Positions 32,205-38,731 of a DNA stretch of 40,590 bases are shown one piece after another (within the stretch, counting starts at the first letter, position 1; every line of letters begins with the position of its first letter). The notes beneath the pieces are model-generated. The model searched no databases, had not been told where the DNA came from, and saw only the letters and a program-made list of their open reading frames with translations. A program made the translations under genes and the position numbers. Origin of the DNA: a virus; the IMG/VR virus record IMGVR_UViG_3300036791_000599, positions 1-40,590 of that record; one strand, written 5' to 3'.

Positions 32205-32615
32205 TCATTTGCTCCAGATCGACGAGCGGGGCGATGTGCCGTACTGGAACTCTCTTCGCAGCATCGTCGCCATGACTGAATCGCCGAGCCTGTAGCGGGC
32301 GGTGACGTGCGCCATCACGTCGATCATCGAGACGTCCGGCACCGCTTCGATTGACTTGATCGCACTCGCCTTCGACTTCGCGGCGACGATCCTCATGCCG
32401 CTCTCCGACAGCCGCCAGTTGCGCTTCGCCGGGTCGAAGTCGAGCATCCCGTACCTTTTCATCCACGAGCAGCGGATGGCAACTGAGGCCAGCTGGTCGT
32501 CCAGTCCGAGCGACGAGGCAAGCTCGGCTGTTGTGACCCAGCCCTCGTTGTCGCCGAGGTCTGCGATCTTCAGCATCAGATCCAGGTCGCGGAAGTCGTA
32601 GAGCGTGAGGCTCAT
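32205..32615 (-). CDS. Winged-helix-like protein
   Basis: ATG 32615 overlaps the upstream stop (ATGA); the longer frame is a shadow. The 136-residue protein has an N-terminal winged-helix-like pattern (NEGWVTTAELASSLGLDDQL, then KRYGMLDFDPAKRNWRLSES), like small phage wHTH regulators. The C-terminal half is helical with AHVTARYRLGDSVMATMLRR. It is coupled to another wHTH-like gene upstream, so the two may act together in transcription control. Confidence 0.6.
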   Translation of the reverse strand: MSLTLYDFRDLDLMLKIADLGDNEGWVTTAELASSLGLDDQLASVAIRCSWMKRYGMLDFDPAKRNWRLSESGMRIVAAKSKASAIKSIEAVPDVSMIDVMAHVTARYRLGDSVMATMLRREFQYGTSPRSSIWSK

Positions 32616-33079
32616 GCGACGAACCTCCAGAATCTCGCCCCTCCGTGACCCTTGTGGTCGAGGCGGATCGTGCCCCGCTCGTGTAGGGCGCCCAGGACGG
32701 TGTCGAGCGTGTGCCGCCCGACGATCTTGAACCCGTGTTCTCTGATCAGCCCTGAACCCGAGAAGCCCCCATTCTCGTCCGAGTCGATCCGCTCGCGGTT
32801 CTCGATCAGCCAGTTCTCGACATTCGCGAACGTCTCCGGGTGGACGCCCCACGGACTCCCGTCACCTTTCTGCGCTCGCTTCCGTTTCACCACCGGCTTC
32901 TCCGGGGCGAGCAGGTCGAGCACCCGTCGCATGTTGCTCGCCGAGCGGCGAAGCTCCTTCAGGTCGGACTCCTTCGCTTCGATCATCGCGAGTGTCCGCT
33001 CCAGTTGGCCTGTGAGCGGCTCGACGAGATGCTCCAGTTCGGAGCGCATCTCCGCCGCCGCTGTGTCTATGTCTGTCAT
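32612..33079 (-). CDS. Coiled-coil protein with C-terminal wHTH-like part
   Basis: ATG 33079 follows AAGGAGCCAG. The 155-residue protein has an N-terminal coiled coil (about 5-55; LTGQLERTLAMIEAKESDLK), a basic hinge (VVKRKRAQKG), and a C-terminal region (HTLDTVLGALHERGTIRLDH) shaped like a winged helix. The 20-bp palindrome 33100-33119 lies just upstream of its ribosome site, so it is a candidate regulator under that operator, possibly autoregulated. Confidence 0.6.
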   Translation of the reverse strand: MTDIDTAAAEMRSELEHLVEPLTGQLERTLAMIEAKESDLKELRRSASNMRRVLDLLAPEKPVVKRKRAQKGDGSPWGVHPETFANVENWLIENRERIDSDENGGFSGSGLIREHGFKIVGRHTLDTVLGALHERGTIRLDHKGHGGARFWRFVA

Positions 33080-33099
33080 CTGGCTCCTTCGTTGACAGT

Positions 33100-33119
33100 C
33101 CGTGTCACGCGTGACACGG
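33100..33119. promoter_or_regulatory. Dispersed palindrome, copy 5 (20 bp perfect)
   Basis: CCGTGTCACGCGTGACACGG, identical to the copy at 876-895, located 21 nt upstream of ATG 33079. Binding here would block the transcript of the coiled-coil/wHTH gene pair. Confidence 0.65.
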
Positions 33120-33176
33120 CGCTTTCCTGCGGCGCCGAAGACCTCAAGGCACACCGCATTACTTGCTACCTAAATA

Positions 33177-33401
33177 CTATCCGCTCAAGGTATCCTCTGG
33201 CAAATCTGAGCCACCGTTTTGCGACTCCAAATATCCGATGTGAGCGGCGAAGCTACGCACCGCTGTCCGCACTATTTCCGATTTGGAGCAGCCGAAGTGC
33301 TGGGCGAGATCTGCCACCAGCTTCTGATCCTGCGGATACATCATCACCCCGGTCATCTTCACCCGGGTCGGCTCATGGCTGAAACCAGATCGTGTCTCCA
33401 C
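33177..33401 (-). CDS. Ribbon-helix-helix DNA-binding protein
   Basis: GTG 33401 is chosen because AAGGGAGG lies 5 nt upstream; GTG 33407 would sit on the ribosome site. The 74-residue product has a beta-strand (TRVKMTGVMMYP) followed by two helices (QDQKLVADLAQHFGCSKSEI, VRTAVRSFAAHIG), the CopG/Arc-type fold that binds palindromic operators as dimers. It is a leading candidate for the protein recognising the dispersed palindrome. It is divergent from the small rightward gene at 33444 and they share a 42-nt promoter region. Confidence 0.75.
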   Translation of the reverse strand: METRSGFSHEPTRVKMTGVMMYPQDQKLVADLAQHFGCSKSEIVRTAVRSFAAHIGYLESQNGGSDLPEDTLSG

Positions 33402-33430
33402 GTCCACCTCCCTTAGATGGGTGAGGTGGG

Positions 33431-33437
33431 TAGCATA
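33431..33437. promoter_or_regulatory. Overlapping face-to-face -10 boxes
   Basis: TAGCAT (33431-33436, plus) lies 7 nt before ATG 33444; on the minus strand TATGCT (33437-33432) points toward the RHH gene with a 30-nt leader carrying AAGGGAGG. Both derive from the palindrome GCATATGC (33433-33440). The two promoters could not be occupied together. Confidence 0.45.
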
Positions 33438-33443
33438 TGCCCG

Positions 33444-33626
33444 ATGCCTGTGGACGCCCCACGTCACCCGAAGCCGTTCTGGGCGATCGAGTGCCTCGAC
33501 ATGGAGGAGGCTCTCGCCCTGCTCGACAAGGCCCCGGAGCACTCGCACATCGAGCAGGACGGGCCGCTGGTGATCCTGTGGGTGCCAGTCCCGGCCGACG
33601 TGATCGCCGCCCAGCTGGGCCTCTAG
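33444..33626 (+). CDS. 60-residue protein, lone rightward gene in the leftward cluster
   Basis: ATG 33444 has no ribosome site but a -10-like box 7 nt upstream, fitting a leaderless transcript. The protein (starting MPVDAPRHPKPFWAIECLD) is small, acidic and alpha/beta, without a known motif. It is read opposite to all its neighbours and ends on the stop of the leftward gene at 33623. Its promoter overlaps that of the RHH regulator. Confidence 0.6.
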   Translation: MPVDAPRHPKPFWAIECLDMEEALALLDKAPEHSHIEQDGPLVILWVPVPADVIAAQLGL

Positions 33627-33868
33627 GTCTTCCAGCAGTCGGCGCACCAGTCGTTCATCGTGTTCTCACATTCCGGGTAGCACCATCGCTTCCTCAGGAG
33701 TTGAACCTGGTAGCCGTGCCGCTGGAGCTTCTCCAGGACGTGCTGGATCGGACGTCCCAGCATCGTTTTGCGCCCGTACGGCGCGCACGAGACGACAAGC
33801 CCACGGACGACGGTGAAGCCGAACGTCGCCCGCGGGCCTGAGGCCCGGTAGAAGCCGTCAGCTGCCAT
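33623..33868 (-). CDS. Small Cys-rich protein
   Basis: ATG 33868 overlaps the upstream gene by 11 nt. The 81-residue product has a beta-like N-terminal part and a C-terminal cluster CYPECENTMNDWCADCWKT, with four Cys likely to hold zinc. The stop meets the convergent rightward gene. No family recognised. Confidence 0.6.
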   Translation of the reverse strand: MAADGFYRASGPRATFGFTVVRGLVVSCAPYGRKTMLGRPIQHVLEKLQRHGYQVQLLRKRWCYPECENTMNDWCADCWKT

Positions 33869-34337
33869 CGACGCTCCCGGCCGCGAGAGCAGCACCGAGC
33901 ACGTCGTCCTGAATCGCCATTGCCCGCGCGGCTATCTCCGTTACGTCAGTGTCGGAGAATCCCCACTCGTCCTCGGACGTCGATCGTTCGATGAACCACC
34001 ACAGATCGCGTCGTGCCTGCGCGATCGCTTCCCGCGCCTGTGCCAGGTCGGCCTCAGCCGCATTCGCGCGCTGATACTCCGCGGCCACCTCTAGCCCCAG
34101 GCGCTCAGCGGAAACGACGCCGTCATCCCGCGCATCCTTGAGCGCCGCCCCAGCCGCCTCTAGCTGTTCTCGAACCTCAGCTACCTTCCACGCAGTCTGC
34201 ACTCGCGCGTCCAGCGTCTCGGCCTGGGATTGTTCTAACTCGTCAGCGAGCGCGTTCAGAAGCTCTACCGTGTGCGGCATCAGGTCGTGACGCCAAGCAC
34301 GTGCCTGCGCGATCAGCTTGTCGGTGTCGGCGCTCAT
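33858..34337 (-). CDS. Coiled-coil protein of 159 residues
   Basis: ATG 34337 starts the normal-looking sequence; the upstream extension is Arg-rich shadow. The protein is highly helical with heptad-like stretches (about 25-110; ELEQSQAETLDARVQTAWKV) and an acidic segment near 130 (STSEDEWGFSDTDVTEI). No recognised domain. Confidence 0.6.
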   Translation of the reverse strand: MSADTDKLIAQARAWRHDLMPHTVELLNALADELEQSQAETLDARVQTAWKVAEVREQLEAAGAALKDARDDGVVSAERLGLEVAAEYQRANAAEADLAQAREAIAQARRDLWWFIERSTSEDEWGFSDTDVTEIAARAMAIQDDVLGAALAAGSVDGS

Positions 34338-34347
34338 GAGGTGGCGC

Positions 34348-34608
34348 TCATCGCCGCATCGCCTCCGCCGCCGCTCGGAGCGCCGCGGCTCTGCGCTCAA
34401 GTCGAAGAGCTACCTCGTCGAGGTCGTCAGCAAGCGCGACTGGAAGGTCGTCCTCGACGAGTCGCACGACCTCGGCGGCGTAGGGCCGCCGCACGCCACC
34501 GGGCAGCGAGCGCGCCCGGAGCCGCCCGGAGCCGATCCAGTTGCGGATGGTGTTCTCGTGGACGTCAAGGATCGAGGCGGCCTCGCGCACGGTCATCGTG
34601 GCGTTCAT
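34348..34608 (-). CDS. Excisionase-type helix-turn-helix protein
   Basis: ATG 34608 overlaps the stop of a 30-residue gene. The 86-residue product opens with MTVREAASILDVHENTIRNW and continues IGSGRLRARSLPGGVRRPY, the MerR/excisionase-family HTH (HTH_17, BldC-like) that recognises a short DNA site. A helical C-terminus (ERRAAALRAAAEAMRR) may form dimers. Without an integrase in the window it more likely regulates transcription or DNA architecture than excision. Confidence 0.75.
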   Translation of the reverse strand: MNATMTVREAASILDVHENTIRNWIGSGRLRARSLPGGVRRPYAAEVVRLVEDDLPVALADDLDEVALRLERRAAALRAAAEAMRR

Positions 34609-34697
34609 CTCAGCACCCGCCACACGACGAGGATCACGATCAGGATCGCCACCGGCCAGGCGAGCGCCTGTACGAAGGGCAACGCGTCGGCGATCAC
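34605..34697 (-). CDS. 30-residue single-span membrane microprotein
   Basis: GTG 34697 overlaps the previous stop (GTGA) and TGA 34605-34607 overlaps the next ATG, so the frame tiles the gap exactly. The product is nearly all one transmembrane helix (FVQALAWPVAILIVILVVW) with a basic end (RVLR), suggesting the N-terminus outside and the C-terminus inside. Such early membrane peptides may alter host membrane functions or superinfection; that is inference. Confidence 0.55.
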   Translation of the reverse strand: MIADALPFVQALAWPVAILIVILVVWRVLR

Positions 34698-35011
34698 GGG
34701 ATCGCACCCCCCGGATCCGACCATCCCGGCGGTGGCCCGAACCGCTCGTGCAGAGACCGCTCCAGGTCGCCCCAGTCGAGACCCTCGATCCAGGCCGTCT
34801 CGCCGACCTGGCGCAGGATCCCGTCCTTGTCACGCCACAGAAGCGACGTCCCGAGCGGCGTCTCCGGGTCCAGGTCGTTCTCATCCTCCTCCGGCGTCCA
34901 GATCACGGTGACGTTCGGCGGTGCCTGGTAGACAGCGACGACCTGCATCGTCCTGATCTTCAGTGCTTCCGCGAACTCCGCAAACCACATCGCTGGCGCT
35001 GGGGTTGCCAT
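34694..35011 (-). CDS. Unknown 105-residue protein
   Basis: ATG 35011 is preferred (GTG 35014 one codon earlier) with GGGGAGGTGAAG upstream. The protein has an aromatic N-terminus (MWFAEFAEALK), a beta-rich middle (VVAVYQAPPNVTVIWTPEED) and a Trp-rich C-terminal part (AWIEGLDWGDLERSL). No motif recognised. Confidence 0.6.
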   Translation of the reverse strand: MATPAPAMWFAEFAEALKIRTMQVVAVYQAPPNVTVIWTPEEDENDLDPETPLGTSLLWRDKDGILRQVGETAWIEGLDWGDLERSLHERFGPPPGWSDPGGAIP

Positions 35012-35451
35012 CACTTCACCTCCCCGACCATCCGTACGCCGCCCTGGCCCTGGGAGTTGCCGATCCGGTCACGCTGTTCTCGGAGGCGGCCTCGACCGCC
35101 ACCTCCTCCACCTCCAGGCCCAGCTGGGCCATCAGGGCTTTCTGGTCGTCGACGATCTCCTGCAGCATCAGGGACACCGTCCGCAGGTCGTCGTCCAGGT
35201 GGGTCAGCTTCTCCTTCATCTCGTCGGACAGGTCGACGACGACGCGCGTCGTTCGCTTGAACATGGGGACTCTCCTCTCTAACCGCCATTCCGACCAGGG
35301 CCGTCACCGGCCCGGTCGGCTGTCTCACCGTTAGCACCTGGACGTCCCAGCCCTCGGCCCGGAGCTTCCGCCACGAGTCGATCCAGCTGGCTACCTCCGA
35401 GGCGCTTACCCCTTTCAGATCCAGCCGCTCGATTTGCGAGCGCACGGCCAC
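35011..35451 (-). CDS. Overlapping frame, only the first ~57 codons look coding
   Basis: From GTG 35451 the frame reads as a natural protein (SQIERLDLKGVSASEVASWI, DSWRKLRAEGWDVQVLTVRQ, PTGPVTALVGMAV), but after about 35280 it becomes an Arg/Gly/Pro-rich shadow under the 35264 gene. A stop TAG (35279-35281), just before the next ribosome site, is available only in the neighbouring frame used by the 35548 gene. The simplest readings are a one-base error or mutation near the end, or a frameshift. The coding part is about 35282-35451. Confidence 0.4.
   Translation of the reverse strand: MAVRSQIERLDLKGVSASEVASWIDSWRKLRAEGWDVQVLTVRQPTGPVTALVGMAVREESPHVQANDARRRRPVRRDEGEADPPGRRPADGVPDAAGDRRRPESPDGPAGPGGGGGGGRGRLREQRDRIGNSQGQGGVRMVGEVK
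35016..35264 (-). CDS. Small coiled-coil regulator-like protein
   Basis: ATG 35264 follows AGAGAGGAGAGTCCCC. The 82-residue protein begins KRTTRVVVDLSDEMKEKL, a strand-helix pattern like a ribbon-helix-helix start, then a helical coiled-coil segment (DDLRTVSLMLQEIVDDQKAL) and a basic tail. It may bind DNA. The codon third positions are mostly G/C, so this is the coding frame here; a longer frame at 35011-35451 overlaps it completely. Confidence 0.65.
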   Translation of the reverse strand: MFKRTTRVVVDLSDEMKEKLTHLDDDLRTVSLMLQEIVDDQKALMAQLGLEVEEVAVEAASENSVTGSATPRARAAYGWSGR

Positions 35452-35548
35452 CTCCGAGCCGGTAGTGGGGATCGAGGTTCGGCAGGTCAGCGTGGAACGA
35501 GCAGGTGAGGTTCTTGCACGGGTAGCCGCAGTAGATGCACCTGCTCAC
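35279..35548 (-). CDS. Small Cys protein; C-terminal half may be out of frame
   Basis: GTG 35548 overlaps the previous stop (GTGA). The first 30 residues (SRCIYCGYPCKNLTCSFHAD) carry four Cys in a zinc-ribbon-like pattern and look genuine. After about residue 32 the sequence turns Arg/Gly/Ala rich, as shadows do, while the +1 frame (35451) reads naturally. The frame closes properly at TAG 35279 before the next ribosome site. Either this is one short protein with an odd tail, or an indel has split two genes. Confidence 0.5.
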   Translation of the reverse strand: MSRCIYCGYPCKNLTCSFHADLPNLDPHYRLGGGRALANRAAGSERGKRLGGSQLDRLVAEAPGRGLGRPGANGETADRAGDGPGRNGG

Positions 35549-35865
35549 GTCACGACGTCGAGGAACGCGTCCAGCGGCATCGCGACGCGCCACGGCTCAC
35601 GTGAGCGCCTCCACACCACCGTCGGCACGTAGATCTCACGGGAACGCTCCTGCTCCGCCTGGTGGCACCAGGCTTCGATGCGGGTCTGCTCCCGACGCTT
35701 CACCTCCACGTGGTAGAGCACGCTTGAAAGCTCGACCAGGTGGTCGCCCTGGCCGTCCAGGTTCAGGACGACGCCGCCCGCCGCCTCGAAGATCTTGAAC
35801 ACGTCGCGTTCGCTGCGTACTCCCTTGTCGCGCGCAGCACGCCCAGCAGCGGAGCGGTCGGTCAT
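35545..35865 (-). CDS. PD-(D/E)XK nuclease, Holliday-junction-resolvase-like
   Basis: ATG 35865 overlaps the upstream stop (ATGA). The 106-residue protein has the compact Hjc-like pattern: a Glu in an N-terminal helix (RSERDVFKIFEAAGG), an Asp in GQGDHLVEL and the E-x-K motif in YHVEVKRREQ, followed by a helix with WCHQAEQERSREIYVPTVVW. Such enzymes cut branched DNA arising in replication and recombination, which would prepare DNA for packaging. All three acidic/basic catalytic positions seem present. Confidence 0.7.
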   Translation of the reverse strand: MTDRSAAGRAARDKGVRSERDVFKIFEAAGGVVLNLDGQGDHLVELSSVLYHVEVKRREQTRIEAWCHQAEQERSREIYVPTVVWRRSREPWRVAMPLDAFLDVVT

Positions 35866-36032
35866 CTCGGCTTCTCCTGCTCGGCGCGCAGCGCCATCAA
35901 CTCCAGGTAGGTCGCCTGATCCAGCCACGGCGGGCACTCCGGGATCAGGTACTCGCGGTTCCACTCCTGTGTCTCGTTCGAGGCGTGCTTCTTGTGTCTG
36001 CCTCGGCGAATGTCGTACTTCGGGGACTTCAT
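35862..36032 (-). CDS. Unknown 56-residue protein
   Basis: ATG 36032 overlaps the SLOG gene stop and its own stop overlaps the resolvase start, so it is tightly coupled on both sides. It is basic at the N-terminus (KSPKYDIRRGRHKKHASNE) and helical at the end (ATYLELMALRAEQEKPR). The longer open frame upstream is a shadow of the SLOG gene. No family recognised. Confidence 0.6.
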   Translation of the reverse strand: MKSPKYDIRRGRHKKHASNETQEWNREYLIPECPPWLDQATYLELMALRAEQEKPR

Positions 36033-36406
36033 GCCACCTCCAGCGAAACAGGTTCGATCGGGATCACCTCGGTCGGGATACCCCGACGTCGAGCCTCGGT
36101 GATCGTGTGACGCGTCCCCGACGAGGAGCCGTTCCAGAAGGCGAAGACCCGGTCGGGTTTCGTGTCGAGCATCGCCAGGTTGCGGAGGATCCCGGCGCGC
36201 AGCCCGTACATCGACCAGTCCGCGGGCCATTGTTCGACGTGCAAACCGAGCGCCCAGGCGATCGAGTCGGCCCAGGTGTCGATGCCTTCGGCTCCGCCGT
36301 GGATCACGGTCGAGTCGCTGGGGAGGGAGGAGAGAAGCTTGGAGACCAGGGCGCGGGCGGACTCCGGATCCCCGGTCTCGCGCGAGCCGCACACCAGGAC
36401 CCTCAC
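36029..36406 (-). CDS. SLOG-family protein (DUF2493-like)
   Basis: The 125-residue protein starts with MRVLVCGSRETGD, has VIHGGAEGIDTWADSIAWAL in the middle and a final Rossmann part (RVFAFWNGSSSGTRHTITEA). This is the YspA/DUF2493 SLOG fold, whose Gly-rich loops bind nucleotide-like ligands; relatives are linked to nucleotide signalling or base processing. In phages its exact job is unknown. It overlaps the next gene by 4 nt and lies among nuclease genes. Confidence 0.75.
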   Translation of the reverse strand: MRVLVCGSRETGDPESARALVSKLLSSLPSDSTVIHGGAEGIDTWADSIAWALGLHVEQWPADWSMYGLRAGILRNLAMLDTKPDRVFAFWNGSSSGTRHTITEARRRGIPTEVIPIEPVSLEVA

Positions 36407-37224
36407 ATCCCACCTCCCTGCACGAAAAGTCCGAGCGCGGCCGTAAGAACGAAGTAGCGAACCGATGACTCCTCCCCGTAGGGGAGACCTGCGCGCGCCA
36501 TCACGTCCCGGCTCGCCTCCAGAAGCTCGTCCAGGACGTCGGCGCCGTTCTCGCGCTCATCCACGGGCACGGTGATCGACCAAGTGCGCCTCGGACGCTT
36601 CGCCTCGTGCGGTTTGTCGAGCTTCGCGTGCGGGAGCGGGCGCTTGCAGGACGGGCAGATGTTCGGGTCGCCGCCGTCGGCGAGCACGGCGGCCTCCGAG
36701 CGTGGCAGCGGCTTCCCCACGACAACCTCAAGCTCGCCCGGCTGCACGTCGTAGATCGGGATCGGGTCGAGTGTCGGGCTTGTCGAATCGTCACGGTTCT
36801 CAGAGTCGAGGCTGTCACGCGTGATAGGCGGGACGTCCGGGATTGGAAGCGGTGAGACTGTGTCGATCAGCGGCTCCGCCTTCGAGAGCGGCGGCTGGTA
36901 GACAAGCCGCTGGGATGCCGCGAACACGGTCGTCCAGTAGAAGCCGATCCCGTGGTCGGCGTGAAACTCCAGGGTGATCCAGGCCGCGCCCGCCTCGATC
37001 TGGTTGTGGTGGGCACGGCAAAGCCCGATCACGTTGCCGGAGATCAGGTTCAGGCCCTCGATCAGCACGTGGTCGTAGGCGCCCGCGAGGAAGCTGCGAC
37101 GCCAGCAATGATGTGCGTCGGCCGTAGGCTCCCCACAACCCGGCGCCGCACAGATCACGTTCAGGTCGTACGGTGGCCGATCTACCGGCACCACGTTATG
37201 GTCTTCAAGCGGGAGTTTCGCCAC
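36403..37224 (-). CDS. HNH-domain protein with C-terminal zinc ribbon
   Basis: GTG 37224 follows GAGAGGAAAGCCC; the longer frame overlaps the next gene. The 273-residue protein has an N-terminal HNH-type fold (CAAPGCGEPTADAHHCW, later GNVIGLCRAHHNQIEAG), a beta-rich part (EFHADHGIGFYWTTVFAASQ), a polar linker, a CPSCKRPLPH zinc half-site and a C-terminal conserved-looking domain (RRTWSITVPVDERENGADVL). With these extra domains and its gene position it may be a working phage nuclease rather than a homing enzyme. Confidence 0.6.
   Translation of the reverse strand: MAKLPLEDHNVVPVDRPPYDLNVICAAPGCGEPTADAHHCWRRSFLAGAYDHVLIEGLNLISGNVIGLCRAHHNQIEAGAAWITLEFHADHGIGFYWTTVFAASQRLVYQPPLSKAEPLIDTVSPLPIPDVPPITRDSLDSENRDDSTSPTLDPIPIYDVQPGELEVVVGKPLPRSEAAVLADGGDPNICPSCKRPLPHAKLDKPHEAKRPRRTWSITVPVDERENGADVLDELLEASRDVMARAGLPYGEESSVRYFVLTAALGLFVQGGGM
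36813..36826. promoter_or_regulatory. Dispersed palindrome, imperfect copy 6, inside a gene
   Basis: TGTCACGCGTGATA differs from the consensus at one base of the right arm and lies within the linker-coding part of the HNH-zinc protein gene. It may be a binding site within the transcript unit or a chance match. Confidence 0.3.
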
Positions 37225-37609
37225 GGGCTTTCCTCTCTCGTTGGCGGCGGGCTTTGCAGTCGAGGCAGTAGCTTCCATTCGGCCTGCCGTTGCGGTACTG
37301 CTGCTTCCGACGCGTGCTTCCGCAGATCCCACAAGCCTCGGTCTGTCGGTGATGACGGACGTGGTCACCGGGGGTGAGAAGCTCCAGGTGATCGGGGTTG
37401 ATGCAGGCACGGTTCCCGCAGCGGTGGTGGAGATGGAACCCGCTGGGGATCTCCCCGACGTACAACTCGTAGGAGAGACGATGAGCGGCGAACGTCCACC
37501 CCGCTGTTGAGAACGCGCCGTAGCCGGTCACCGGGTTGATGTAGCTCGTCCAGATCCAGCAGCCGTTCTCGTCGATCCGACATCGGGACTCCAGCTTGTC
37601 CGGCGTCAT
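37205..37609 (-). CDS. HNH endonuclease (homing type)
   Basis: ATG 37609 overlaps the exonuclease stop (ATGA). The 134-residue protein has the cap RCRIDENGCWIWTSYIN, the HNH core AHRLSYELYVGEIPSGFHLHH, then CGNRACINPDHLELLTPGDH, and a C-terminal zinc cluster (CGICGSTRRKQQYRNG). The catalytic region is intact. Insertion exactly between two coupled genes is typical of mobile HNH genes. It carries the window's only GACATC hexamer (37579-37584), which fits recent arrival. Confidence 0.8.
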   Translation of the reverse strand: MTPDKLESRCRIDENGCWIWTSYINPVTGYGAFSTAGWTFAAHRLSYELYVGEIPSGFHLHHRCGNRACINPDHLELLTPGDHVRHHRQTEACGICGSTRRKQQYRNGRPNGSYCLDCKARRQRERKARGETPA

Positions 37610-38418
37610 TGCTTCACTCTCCACGCTGGGCAGATGGGATCTGGATTGAGCGGGCCTGCCAAGCAATACCGGCACTGGTACTGGTGCATCAGGCCGTGAA
37701 GCGGCCAGGTCTCGTCGGGGCCGTAGCGGGCGTACAGGTCGTTGATCTGCTCCACCGCCAGCAGCACGGTGCGCGCCGTCACGTCATGGTCACCGACCGG
37801 CAGGTGCAGGCCGGGAGCGTTCGAGGGCTGGTAGACCTTCGGCGTCACCTGCCGGGTCGTGATCAGGAAGTCGACGGGCAGGTCGGTGAACAGCTGGTAG
37901 ATCCGTGCCTGGGCCACCCATTTCGCCTTCGGGGTCGCCGTCTTCTGCCCGGTCGTCTTCAACTCCAGCGTCCGGTTCTCCTCGCAGACGTCGATCTTGC
38001 CGACGATCGGAACCGGCACGCCCGGGATCGTCTCCTCCACCCACTCCTCGGTCGTCAAAGCCTGGATCGACGGGTACGCCTCGTCGACGAACGCCCCCAG
38101 CATCTTCAGGCCGTTCGCGGCCACCCTGTCGGGCGGGTCCTTCCATTCCGGCTCTTCGTCGAACAGCGACTCCGCCCACGAGCGCTCGTACGCGGCCGTG
38201 ATCTCGCCGCCGAGCGGATCGACACCCGTCTTCATCTTGTCGCCGATCAACCGCTCCACGGCCCCGTGATGAACCGAGCCGATGAAGCCCTCAAGGCCGC
38301 GCCGGGACTTCATCCGCTTCACCCGCTCCAGCCGGAACTGCTCCGGGCAGACCATGAACGTCGCGATCGACGTCGCCGAGAGACGGTCGACCGGGAGGGT
38401 GAACCCTGCGAGCCTCAC
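37606..38418 (-). CDS. Cas4/RecB-like PD-(D/E)XK exonuclease with Fe-S cysteines
   Basis: GTG 38418 overlaps the microprotein stop (GTGA). In the 270-residue protein Cys24 (FMVCPEQFRLERV) and a C-terminal triad (CRYCLAGPLNPDPICPAW) match the four-cysteine iron-sulfur pattern of AddB/Cas4 nucleases. The nuclease core has His near 50 (GSVHHGAVERL), Asp near 142 (VGKIDVCEE), E-x-K near 153-155 (LELKTTGQKT) and a QxxxY-like helix (AQARIYQLF). It probably resects DNA ends in recombination, with SSB encoded two genes upstream. Confidence 0.85.
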   Translation of the reverse strand: MRLAGFTLPVDRLSATSIATFMVCPEQFRLERVKRMKSRRGLEGFIGSVHHGAVERLIGDKMKTGVDPLGGEITAAYERSWAESLFDEEPEWKDPPDRVAANGLKMLGAFVDEAYPSIQALTTEEWVEETIPGVPVPIVGKIDVCEENRTLELKTTGQKTATPKAKWVAQARIYQLFTDLPVDFLITTRQVTPKVYQPSNAPGLHLPVGDHDVTARTVLLAVEQINDLYARYGPDETWPLHGLMHQYQCRYCLAGPLNPDPICPAWRVKQ

Positions 38419-38486
38419 GGTCGGCACCGCTGACAGAACATGCACCGGCAGCCCTGCACCGGCTTGCCACGGCCGCCGCAGGTCAC
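38415..38486 (-). CDS. 23-residue microprotein with five cysteines
   Basis: GTG 38486 overlaps the stop of the preceding gene and TGA 38415-38417 overlaps the exonuclease start, so this tiny frame fills the gap exactly. Cys residues at 3, 13, 15, 18 and 21 (CRCMFCQRC at the end) with Arg/Lys between them suggest a metal- or nucleic-acid-binding knuckle. Exact tiling is the evidence; otherwise it is too short to judge. Confidence 0.5.
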   Translation of the reverse strand: MTCGGRGKPVQGCRCMFCQRCRP

Positions 38487-38731
38487 GGCCGCACCTCCTC
38501 CATCCACCGCTTGAACTTCGCGCACGTCCGCTCGTGCACCGTCCTGGTGGTCGGCTTGTCGAGTCCGTCCCAGCGCCGTTTCACCTTGGCTGGCTCGCAG
38601 GAACAGCGCCGGGCCGCGATGTTCGCCAGCCGCTTCTGCTCCGTCAGGCTCGTCTCGCCCTTCTGTTCGGCGTACCACCGCTCCTGATCCGAAACCGTGA
38701 AGATCGAACCCGGGGCGAGCTTGCCCGTCAT
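38483..38731 (-). CDS. Unknown 82-residue basic protein
   Basis: ATG 38731 shares a base with the SSB stop (TGATG). The protein is basic and helical, with RCSCEPAKVKRRWDGLDKP and TVHERTCAKFKRWMEEVRP; three Cys could join a metal site. It sits between SSB and exonuclease genes, so a recombination accessory is a reasonable guess without motif support. Confidence 0.6.
   Translation of the reverse strand: MTGKLAPGSIFTVSDQERWYAEQKGETSLTEQKRLANIAARRCSCEPAKVKRRWDGLDKPTTRTVHERTCAKFKRWMEEVRP

Noticed and set aside
34348-34608. Reading the excisionase-type HTH as evidence for a temperate, integrating phage.
   Set aside because: No integrase, attachment core or clear immunity repressor was found; this HTH type is also common as a transcription regulator.
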